Below are positions 1 to 7,886 of a DNA stretch of 64,000 bases, piece after piece (within the stretch, counting starts at the first letter, position 1; each line of letters starts with the position of its first letter). This DNA comes from Chaetoceros tenuissimus (taxonomy: Eukaryota > Bacillariophyta > Thalassiosirophyceae > Chaetocerotales > Chaetocerotaceae), in the NCBI GenBank assembly GCA_021927905.1, contig BLLK01000019.1, positions 1,426,001 to 1,490,000 of the forward strand, read 5' to 3'. A program made the position numbers and the translations under genes. Below the pieces are notes generated by a model. It was not told the DNA's origin. It did not search any database and saw nothing but the letters and a program-made list of their open reading frames with translations.

Positions 1-98
1 TCTTTCCTCGTGTACTCACTTGAATCTAGAATAGCCTCAGATTCTTTGAATTTTCCAGCTTCAAGAAGTTTCAGCAAATCTGGTGTAGTAGCACTCAT
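1..98 (-). CDS. Ankyrin/coiled-coil family protein, N-terminal fragment cut by window edge
   Basis: The minus strand reads ATG at 98 down to base 1 without a stop. The translation starts MSATTPDLLKLLEAGKF and continues through EAILDSSEYTRK. This is the signature N-terminal block of the family that fills the array, seen for example as IEAILDSAEYTREEK in the next gene. Only about 32 residues are inside the window, so the ankyrin and coiled-coil parts cannot be judged. It is the seventh minus-strand member counted from the array's other end, and has its own composite promoter element at 293-308. Function is unknown. Confidence 0.75.
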   Translation of the reverse strand, partial: MSATTPDLLKLLEAGKFKESEAILDSSEYTRK

Positions 99-435
99 AA
101 CGTTCTTGATTCAAATTGATATCAACTCTAAAGTTATTTATATTACATCAAATTGATTCTGTGTGATGGTTCTGTTGCAGATGATGATGGCGAGATCAAC
201 ACTTCGAGCAGATGTGTCTTGTCCTTCTGTGTTTTGCTTAAGTACGTACTGACGTCTGATGTCATCCTGATCTCAGTGAAAATTTTAAAAGATGACGTCA
301 TGTCATTGTTGTAGGAATACAATTAGTTAGCTATCATGGCAGAAAACTCCATTATAAAATTTCATATGTAGGCTTTTAGTAAGGACACTTATGTAGTGTA
401 AATACGTGTGAAACTTGTATACACCAGAAACCAAT
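99..435. other. Intergenic, upstream of the partial ankyrin gene
   Basis: It holds the composite element at 293-308 and a second half-matching run TGACGTCTGATGTCATC near 249-265. The part nearest 400 shares the run ACTTATGTAGT followed by a TAAATA-like box with the region near 2550, so it is probably the 3' UTR of the neighbour. No ORF is supported. Confidence 0.6.
293..308 (-). promoter_or_regulatory. Composite CRE + CAATG element
   Basis: The plus strand reads TGACGTCATGTCATTG; on the gene's strand this is CAATGACATGACGTCA, about 195 bases before the ATG at 98. The palindromic TGACGTCA core is the classical CRE/bZIP site, and diatom bZIP factors are known to use such cores. Matching elements lie before four other array genes and the dioxygenase gene. 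Confidence 0.5.
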
Positions 436-487
436 CTAGTTGTTCTTCTTTAAGGCCTTGCGTGCATCTTTGAGGCGTTTCAGCGTT
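436..487 (-). other. Frame-shifted remnant of the conserved family tail
   Basis: Read on the minus strand in the frame ending at the TAG of 436-438, this gives KTLKRLKDARKALKKNN, almost identical to the tail KTLKRLKDARKALERN of the neighbouring copy. It is not in the frame of the ORF that stops at 488. A small deletion in the stretch encoding ASHM explains both the early stop and the shift. Confidence 0.75.
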
Positions 488-2311
488 TTACTTCTCGTAT
501 TCAAGATCCTTGATCAAATCTTCAATCTCGCCTTCTAGAGATGAAACATGATTTCTCGCATACTCAGTTTTTCTTTCAGTTAAGGCTCTTCTAGTTTTGC
601 CTCGCTTAGATGGAGGGCCGTAAATGTCATCCTCGTCCTCTTCAATACAATCAATCTCCTGCTCTGTATCGTCTCTTGATCTCTTCATACAAGAGGAAGA
701 AACTTTATTATTCAGACTCTCATTTTCATCCTTGAGCATTTTGTTCTCCTTTTGCTTTTCCTCTACAATTTGCTTTTGTTTCTTGATTGTATCTTGAAGA
801 GTCTGAATCTCTTTTTCTAGGTTCAGTACATTAATCCCTTTCAAAGATTCATCTACCTCTCCGTTGCTTTCTTCAACTTTCGTTGAAGCAGGTCCGCTAA
901 TATAAAGCAGTTGCTTGACATTGTTCTCTGCTTCTCGTAGTCGATGATTATCTTCTTCCAAATCGCGTAACTTTGATTCATTATCCTCAATCCTAGCATC
1001 TTTCTCTTTTAATGCTTCTTGCAGCTTCTGTATCATCTCCTTTTGCTCGTTGATATCATCCCGCTGTGCTTGTTTCTCTCCTTTCAGTTTTCCAAACTCA
1101 ATTAAGCATTTTTCGTAGGCATCTTTGTTTTCTTCATGCATAGTTTTGACTATTTCGAACTCTAGATCTGCTTGCTTTCGTTCATTTTGAAGATTCTTGA
1201 CTAACCCTTTTTGCTCATGCACTTCGTTCTGAAAAGATGTCTGAACGTCTTGAAGAAATTTAATTTCTTCCCTCAAAGGCTTCATACTATCTTCTCTTGT
1301 CTGTCCATTCCTTTGTTTGGATTCCTTTTCTTCTTCTTGTAGCTTTTTGTTTGTTTCATTCAAAACCTCTATCTGCTTCTTTTGGGCTTTCAGCTTGTTC
1401 TTCAAACTATTTACCTTCTCTTGAAGTAACTTGATTTTTTCATTTTTGCTTTCCCAATCGAATTGAAATTCCAAAGCTTTGATGAAAAAAGGAGTCACCG
1501 GTGATCTGCGTTTGTTGTTCAAAGAATGCAAGAGTTCCTTTCCTCCAATCTCAATCAAATTCTTTAAACAGTCAAAGTTGTGTACATCTTTTGGACAACT
1601 AACCCTAAAGGGCAGTAAATGGAGTGCAGTATTCTTTTCATTATCTCTTTTCCATACCAAGTCTCTTCCACCTTTCTTGATCAATGCTTCGATTAAGAAA
1701 ATTTCACTATTTTCGCAGGCTACATGTAGCGCGGTCTTCCCATCTTTATTCTGTTTCATAACAAGATCTTTATTGCACGGCAAGATATTCCACAATTCTT
1801 CCTTTACATACTCATCCTCTTCGTGTTGACGATAGTGTCTTCCGAGGAAATTGTGAGAATAGCATCTTGCTACCACATGAAGAATTGTGTCGCCGTAACT
1901 GAACTTGAAGTCACTCAATTCTTCTGTAACAACTCGTAAAAGAACTATTTTTTCTTCCAAACATCTTTTTCCTCTAATAATCTTTTCTACAGGATATTCA
2001 AGACAGGTTTGTGAGGCAAGGGTCTTTCCCAAGATTCTGATAACCTTCACCAACAACACAAGGTGCTCTTCCGAATGCTTTTTGTAAAAGGAAGACCATG
2101 GACGACATAAAAAGAGATGAGCGAATAAAATCTTTTCTTCTGCACTTCTGTACATAGATGGGTAACCCCTACATACTTTTATGTCTGATTTGTATAAAAT
2201 CATCGCTATCTTTTCTTCCCTTGTGTATTCGGCAGAGTCTAGAATAGCCTCGATCTTTTTCAACTCTCCATGATAATAGAGTTCAAATAAGTCTGGTTTA
2301 GTAGTGGTCAT
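488..2311 (-). CDS. Ankyrin-repeat coiled-coil protein, internally shortened, tail lost
   Basis: A 607-residue protein of unknown function. Residues 1-50 carry the family N-terminal block (ELKKIEAILDSAEYTREEK). About residues 180-280 hold ankyrin units with the diagnostic GKTALHVACENS and NTALHLL. About residues 285-540 form a charged coiled coil. Residues 545-575 hold the pair KRSRDD...PPSKRGKTRR around an acidic run, which looks like a bipartite nuclear signal. Compared with the copies at 7887 and 13106 it lacks roughly 200 residues of middle ankyrin modules (the ATxLEIAxHK and RSLLQGA units), so the N-terminal block runs directly into the GDTILH unit. It stops just after LEYEK because of the frameshift described for 436-487. 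It is closest to the copy at 2583-5231 in coding and flanking sequence. It may still be expressed as a shortened protein. Confidence 0.8.
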   Translation of the reverse strand: MTTTKPDLFELYYHGELKKIEAILDSAEYTREEKIAMILYKSDIKVCRGYPSMYRSAEEKILFAHLFLCRPWSSFYKKHSEEHLVLLVKVIRILGKTLASQTCLEYPVEKIIRGKRCLEEKIVLLRVVTEELSDFKFSYGDTILHVVARCYSHNFLGRHYRQHEEDEYVKEELWNILPCNKDLVMKQNKDGKTALHVACENSEIFLIEALIKKGGRDLVWKRDNEKNTALHLLPFRVSCPKDVHNFDCLKNLIEIGGKELLHSLNNKRRSPVTPFFIKALEFQFDWESKNEKIKLLQEKVNSLKNKLKAQKKQIEVLNETNKKLQEEEKESKQRNGQTREDSMKPLREEIKFLQDVQTSFQNEVHEQKGLVKNLQNERKQADLEFEIVKTMHEENKDAYEKCLIEFGKLKGEKQAQRDDINEQKEMIQKLQEALKEKDARIEDNESKLRDLEEDNHRLREAENNVKQLLYISGPASTKVEESNGEVDESLKGINVLNLEKEIQTLQDTIKKQKQIVEEKQKENKMLKDENESLNNKVSSSCMKRSRDDTEQEIDCIEEDEDDIYGPPSKRGKTRRALTERKTEYARNHVSSLEGEIEDLIKDLEYEK

Positions 2312-2380
2312 TCTTCTTGATTTATAATGAAAAAAGGTATCTTTTTTATTTCAAAAAAATTACGCTGACACCACAGGTCT

Positions 2381-2398
2381 CGTCTGTCCGCCTTCTGC
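2381..2398 (-). promoter_or_regulatory. 18-base block shared by two upstream regions
   Basis: CGTCTGTCCGCCTTCTGC occurs here and again at 5345-5362, each between the CRE core and the ATG of an ankyrin gene. It may be a control site or simply a sign that the gene was duplicated with its upstream region. Confidence 0.4.
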
Positions 2399-2445
2399 TA
2401 TCCTCACCTACAGTATTTGCATGCCATTGGAGAATTTTGAAGTGC

Positions 2446-2461
2446 TGACGTCATGCCATTG
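2446..2461 (-). promoter_or_regulatory. Composite CRE + CAATG element
   Basis: The plus strand reads TGACGTCATGCCATTG, about 135 bases before the ATG at 2311. It differs by one base from the element at 293-308, and the following TTRTAG is also shared. Confidence 0.5.
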
Positions 2462-2582
2462 TTATAGCACTTATTCTTATATTATCTAGAGACAACAATT
2501 CAGACATGCTTAGATAAATCAAATATAGTTTATGCAATCCATTTTTACTTATGTAGTATAAATAGGAACTATAAGGCCGATA

Positions 2583-5231
2583 TTAGTTTCTCTCCAAGGC
2601 CTTGCGTGCATCTTTGAGGCGTTTCAGCGTTTTCATATGGCTTGCTTTTTCGTATTCAAGATCATTCATCAAATCCTCGTTTTCGATTTTGAAGGATGCA
2701 AGAAGATCTCTTGTATTCTCACTTGCTCTAATCTCCGATGAGGCAGGTGTAGTTTTGCCTCGTTTAGATGGAGGACAATTGATGTCATCCTCGTCCTCTT
2801 CTTCGATACAATCAATCTCCTCTGTATCTTCTTCTCTTGATCTCTTCATACAAGATGTGCCAATCTTTTTATTAAGTCTTTCAATTTCATCTTTGAGTAT
2901 GTTGTTCTCCTTTTGTTTCTCATCTGCTATTTGCTTATGTTCCTTCACCGCATCTTTCAGAGCTTTATTCTGTTCTTCAAGACTACACAATCTATTCTCT
3001 TGTACCGAGGATGCTTCATCTATATCTGCCTTCACTTCTTCTACCAAACGCTGACTTTCTTCTTGTATGGAAGAAGGTTTGTCAGCATCAGGAACTTTCT
3101 CCTGATCGTTCAAGCCTCGCAGGCGCTTATTTTCTTCTTCCAACTTACTCAACCTCAATTTATATTCCTCATCTTTTTGCAGCAGTTCATAGTGAAGGTT
3201 TTGAATCATTTCCTTTTGATCACGCATATCACTTTGTTGCGATTCATCCAATTCTTTGAGTTTTTCCATCTCTATCAAGGTTTTGTCATAGGCATTTTTA
3301 TTTTCTTCGTGCATTTTTTTGACTACTTCGAACTCAAGATCAGCCTGCTTCTTTTCATCTTGAAGAGTCTTTATTAAACCTTCCTTTCCCTCAATTTTGC
3401 TCTGTAGGGATTCTTGTTTGCTTTCAAGCTGCATCCAATGGCAGGGATTCCTTTTCTTTCTGAAGCTAAGCAGGGATTCCTTTTCTTTCTGAAGCTCTTT
3501 GATTGTATCATTCAAAGTATCGTTGCTTTTCTTCTGAGCTTTTAGCTTCTTCTTCAGACTCTTTACTGTTTCCTCTAATTCCTTATCCGAGCGCTGCTTT
3601 TTCTTACGATTGATCCACTTCCATTCTAGATCTTCATTCTTCTTTTGAACTTTTTCCAATTCCTCCTCTAAATCTTGTTTTGCTTTGTTGACAAGTTCAG
3701 CCTTCTCTTCGAGCGCCTTGACTTTTGCGCGCTTGTTCTCCTCATCGAACTCAAACTCTAAAGCTTCAATGAAAAATGGAGTCATTGGCTTCTTTTCTTT
3801 ATTATTCAAAGAGTGCAATAGTTCCATACCCCCAGCCTCAACCATATGTTTCAACGCTTGAAAGTTGTCTGCATCTTTTTCACGACTAACCCGAAAGGAC
3901 AGTAAATGAAGTGCAGTGTTTCCGACATTATCTCTTTTCCATACTAGCTCTCTGCCACCAGTCTTCACCAATGCTTTGATAGCATTAATCTCACTATTTT
4001 CGCAGGCTACATGTAGCGCTGTCTTCCCATCTTCATTTTCCATCATAACAAGATCTTTATCGCATGCAAGAGTCTCCCAATACTCAAGACTGACAAAAAT
4101 CTTTGAGTTTAGCTGGGGATTGTATCTCGCTAGGGTATGTAAAATTGTTTCGCCATTATTGTTTTTGCTTGATAATATTTCGTTCCCACCAATTGTTTTG
4201 ATTCGCTCTACAATAGGCACAAAAGATGCCATGTCGAAATATTTGAACTGATGAAGAATAGACTGCCCTTTCTCATTCTTTTTCATAACCAAGTCTTTCT
4301 TTCCTGCATCAAGGAGCATTTTCATGATCTTGTCGATTCCATAATACCAGCGTTTGTTATATAGGAGATTTTTCTTCAAATTAAGATATTGGAAAAGGTC
4401 CAGGGGGCAAGGATTATCGTGGTGCCAACTTCTTCCTTTCTTGACGAGATCGTGTCCTCCTACTTATAGTTTCACAATTTCAACTGCATCATCATGTTCA
4501 ATGATTGCTCCTTGAATTAAAGATCTATCCGACATTAAAAGCAAATCCTTTCCGCCTATCCGAACTAGGTCTCTTATTACTTGAATCTGTGCATGTTTGT
4601 GCAAAGCAATCTCTAGCAGTGTAGCATGTTTATAGAAAACATAGTCAGTATCCGCAGCATCATAGTCTTCGTCGCAAAGAAGAATCTCCTTCGTCTGTTC
4701 AGTAGGTACATATCGAATGTATCTAATAGATTTCTTTGCATAAATATTCTCTTCTTTTGACGAAATAAGAAAATCTTCATATATTTTTTCAGCTTCTCTC
4801 CTGTTGTCTGCCCACTTTCCTGCCACACTCATTCTGTGGAAAAGAATAAGGAGTGACGTTAGCACATCAGATTCTTCGAGAATCACTTGTAGAAGCTGTT
4901 TTACATCTTCAGCATTTCGGTTCCCTTTACCAATAGTGTTTATTTCATCAACATAATTCCCAAGATTCTCCCCCAAGATTCTTAGAACCTTTATAGGCAA
5001 TTCTATTGGCAGCTTTGACCAAAAGCGCCTTTCTTTTGTATAGTATGCACACAGTTCAGAAAAGAGGTTTTGCTTTTGTGTTATTCCTTCATCATCTTCA
5101 TATTCATATTGTTCCAAGATCATCGAAACCTTTTCTGCCTTCGTGTATTCGGCAGAGTCTAGAATAGACTCGATCTTTTCGAACTCATTGTTCCAATATA
5201 GCTCTAATACGTCTGGGTTAATAGTGCTCAT
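2583..5231 (-). pseudogene. Ankyrin-repeat coiled-coil gene with one in-frame stop
   Basis: Two open segments lie in the same reading frame, 4467-5231 and 2583-4463, separated by a single TAA at 4464-4466. The reading across the stop is VEIVKL, stop, VGGHDLVKKGRSWH, where sisters read VKLFLEVGGRDLL, so the stop lies in a normally coding ankyrin junction that has also lost about two codons. The N-terminal half has the family block (FEKIESILDSAEYTK) and the RSLIQGAI module. The C-terminal half has ankyrin units (GKTALHVACENS, NTALHLLSFR), a coiled coil of about 300 residues, KRSREE...PSKRGKTT, and the full tail KTLKRLKDARKALERN. No GTAAG-type intron removes the stop. Everything else is intact, so inactivation is recent, or the stop is an allele, read-through site or base error. 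Confidence 0.75.
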
Positions 5232-5592
5232 TCTTCTGAATATGTATCAAATAGTAGATGAAACAGACGATGTAAAAGTATCTTTTATTTCAAAACAATA
5301 AACACAAAAGACACATCTGCAAGCACACAGAAGCAGGCAAATGTCGTCTGTCCGCCTTCTGCAGACTTCCTTTCATTTCGACTGAAAACATGACGTCACA
5401 CGTCATTGATTCACCAAACATTTGTTCATGCAAATCAAACTCTGATGCTACATAACATTTACATATATGTCAATTGCATTGCTTTTATTAGCTATATGTA
5501 TATTAGCCTGGGAATAATGGAATCTTGAAGGTTACAAAATATCTATGAGGTATGAAATATGTGTGACATTGCAACCAGAAAATTTCGATTGA
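5232..5592. other. Intergenic between ankyrin copy and dioxygenase
   Basis: It holds the shared 18-base block at 5345-5362 and the composite element at 5391-5408. The remainder is AT-rich and probably carries the dioxygenase 3' UTR. No ORF is supported. Confidence 0.6.
5391..5408 (-). promoter_or_regulatory. Composite CRE + CAATG element
   Basis: The plus strand reads TGACGTCACACGTCATTG, about 160 bases before the ATG at 5231. It is the same arrangement as at 293 and 2446, with two extra bases in the spacer. Confidence 0.5.
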
Positions 5593-7341
5593 TTAATCAA
5601 ATTCCAGTGTTAATCCACTCAGTCTTTGCCTACTTTCTCTATCTTTATCCTTTTTAAATGTAATATAAGCCATTTGCCAAAAATTGGAAGATGTATTTCC
5701 TAAATTTTGCCGAAGAGTCCTCCAATCAAGCATCATGAGTTCTCCATTATGCATCAAAGGCGCGATTTTATCCGAGGAACCACTGACATCGCGATTTTCT
5801 GACGTGTGAGATCTCAGCCATACTTCTGTTACTCCGTGATCAGCATTTAAACAATGTAGAGGATGAAAAACGCTGATGGACCCTTCTTCACAACCTAGAC
5901 GATGCCATTGTTGGGCAATGGAGCCACTTTTATTTTCAATGAAGCCGCACGATGAAACATGATAATTATTCTCTCCCCATAGGTCATTGAGAATAGGACC
6001 TATCGTTTCCTCAATATTGGAGTGGTACTCCTTCAAGATTTCAGTTTCATAACTTAGAAAGGGTGTCCCAATATCTCCCATGCCTCTCCAAGGAACAGGC
6101 ATATCATAACGACCTCCACCTTCATCACGACTAGCTATTTCCGCAAACTCATAAGTACTTTCTTTTCCTGTTGGATCTATGCCACGATTTACAATCTTTT
6201 GAAAGAGAAGTTGTTTGCGACTACTGACCAAGTCATATACTTTCCGGTTCACCTGTTTGTCATCGTCAATGAGACACACGCCATAATCCTGAAAGAGACT
6301 GGAAGCCTTTGGAGCCCATTCTTCTGTCGTTTCTGTAGCCTTGATTGCAAAAGGTAGCTTCTGCATATCCTCCTGTACATTTATTTCCGTTTCTTCTATC
6401 GACCGATAGGCAGTGGGTAACAAGCCATAACCTAACAAGTCACCTAATGACGACGACCCTTTCTCAAAAACTGTGTAGGCCAAAGTTCGTGTTTGTTCTT
6501 TGCTAAAATTCCCTAAGCCACGATGGAAAGTACGATAATCCATTAGCAAAATATTTCCTCGTTTCATCAATGGTGCAATTTGAATAGAATCAGGATTTGA
6601 GGTCGCCTCTTCTTCACTTTTATGAGTATTTGTCCATACATCTGTCGGTCCAATATCCTTAGTCAAGTCCACAAGAGGTATGAATACATTGATCAGACCT
6701 TCATTAGGACCATCTCGATGCCAATTTTGACTTGTAGATCCAGGTTGATTGATCAAGAAGCCACTAGCTGCGACATTAACCTCATCTCTCTTCCAGAGGT
6801 TTTGAATAATTGGTCCTACAATATCTTCTACCTTCCCATGAAAGCTAGAGATTGATTGATGGTCTTTACTTTTCCAAGGTATGGGCATATCATATCGCCT
6901 TCCACTGCCATCTCTACTGACAACTTCCATATATCGAAATGGTCCATCTTTGCCATCTGGATCTATTCCTTGTTTCCGAATAAGTTTCTTCAAATCATCT
7001 AGATGTGAAATTGCTTCATCTTCTGTACTTTGACAATCTCTAGATGTGATAAATGGCTCAACTTGATTATGAACTAGAACGCATACACCATTCTCATCAA
7101 GATATTGCGAAGCTAAGTTGATCCAATCACCTGAATCTTTTGTTATTTCTACAGTGTATGGGAAATCAACTGTTGTACTGCTATCAATTGTCGATAGTGA
7201 ATCTTCATCTCGTACATTTGAAAATATACTAGTTCCTGCCCTATCAATGATCCTTTTGACGGTAAAGCCAGAAATAGTTGGTATGATTTGTAGAAATACT
7301 ATGTGAATATGTATTAGCTTCAAGTGCGACGATATCTTCAT
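5593..7341 (-). CDS. Tandem PhyH-type Fe(II)/2-oxoglutarate dioxygenase; second domain lacks catalytic residues
   Basis: A 582-residue protein with two related halves (about 65-300 and 335-570). Both contain paired blocks such as RYDMPIPW/RYDMPVPW, PLMKRGN/PLMHNGE and GNILLMDYRT/GELMMLDWRT, typical of phytanoyl-CoA dioxygenase-like folds. The first half keeps the facial triad: His208 and Asp210 in NWHRDG, His273 in RTFHRG, plus a candidate 2-oxoglutarate Arg285. In the second half the equivalents are His480, Leu482, Arg544 and Trp555, so it cannot bind iron normally and may be structural or regulatory. The N-terminus (IHIHIVFLQIIPTISGF) is a hydrophobic signal followed by Gly-Phe, compatible with secretion or, weakly, with diatom plastid import. 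The substrate is unknown. It lies within the ankyrin array on the same strand and shares the composite promoter element at 7640-7657. Confidence 0.8.
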   Translation of the reverse strand: MKISSHLKLIHIHIVFLQIIPTISGFTVKRIIDRAGTSIFSNVRDEDSLSTIDSSTTVDFPYTVEITKDSGDWINLASQYLDENGVCVLVHNQVEPFITSRDCQSTEDEAISHLDDLKKLIRKQGIDPDGKDGPFRYMEVVSRDGSGRRYDMPIPWKSKDHQSISSFHGKVEDIVGPIIQNLWKRDEVNVAASGFLINQPGSTSQNWHRDGPNEGLINVFIPLVDLTKDIGPTDVWTNTHKSEEEATSNPDSIQIAPLMKRGNILLMDYRTFHRGLGNFSKEQTRTLAYTVFEKGSSSLGDLLGYGLLPTAYRSIEETEINVQEDMQKLPFAIKATETTEEWAPKASSLFQDYGVCLIDDDKQVNRKVYDLVSSRKQLLFQKIVNRGIDPTGKESTYEFAEIASRDEGGGRYDMPVPWRGMGDIGTPFLSYETEILKEYHSNIEETIGPILNDLWGENNYHVSSCGFIENKSGSIAQQWHRLGCEEGSISVFHPLHCLNADHGVTEVWLRSHTSENRDVSGSSDKIAPLMHNGELMMLDWRTLRQNLGNTSSNFWQMAYITFKKDKDRESRQRLSGLTLEFD

Positions 7342-7886
7342 ATTGTAGCACTCGTTCGTCTTGCTTTTCCCTAACTTGTTCTATATCTTGAATGAGCTTC
7401 TAGCTACTTCTATACTCGCTGGATCCTTCCTTGAATGTCTCTTTATTGTCTTGAAAAATAAAAATAAAGCATTTCTATTCAGGGTGTGCCTTACTAGCGA
7501 AAGCAAAATTGCAATAGAGTCAAAGGTAAATGCGAAATGCAGTTTGTTTTCTGTTGTCACAGTTGTTTTGTAATTTGGAATTCAGCTCGCTTTTCCCTGT
7601 GCGTACCATACTGCAATATACGTACCAGTTGAGGAAAGATGACGTAAGAAGTCATTGTTCATTCAAGTAATACCTCAACATGATGAGCATGTCTTTTTTA
7701 AAAATGTTTCTTTCAGACGCATTAAAATACAATGATAATTTCCAATCAAAACTAGTTTAAATATGTTACAGTAGTCAATATTTTCAATGGTTCGTCTAGA
7801 AATTTTAGGAGAAATACCTCTCTTGAGTAGTGGCAATGACATTTCAAGCAAATCAAACTGCAGGTCTCAAATGAAGGAATTATATA
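7342..7886. other. Intergenic upstream of the dioxygenase
   Basis: It contains the composite element at 7640-7657. The stretch near 7690-7880 is AT-rich and probably the 3' UTR of the ankyrin gene at 7887. Small ORFs here show no coding signs. Confidence 0.6.
7640..7657 (-). promoter_or_regulatory. Composite CRE-like + CAATG element before the dioxygenase
   Basis: The plus strand reads TGACGTAAGAAGTCATTG, about 300 bases before the ATG at 7341. The spacing and the GTCATTG half match the element at 5391-5408, while the CRE core has one change. Confidence 0.4.

Noticed and set aside
4467-5231. Treating the two halves of the ankyrin copy at 2583-5231 as two genes
   Set aside because: They are in one frame, the downstream half lacks an ATG at its start, and the residues between match sister proteins continuously.
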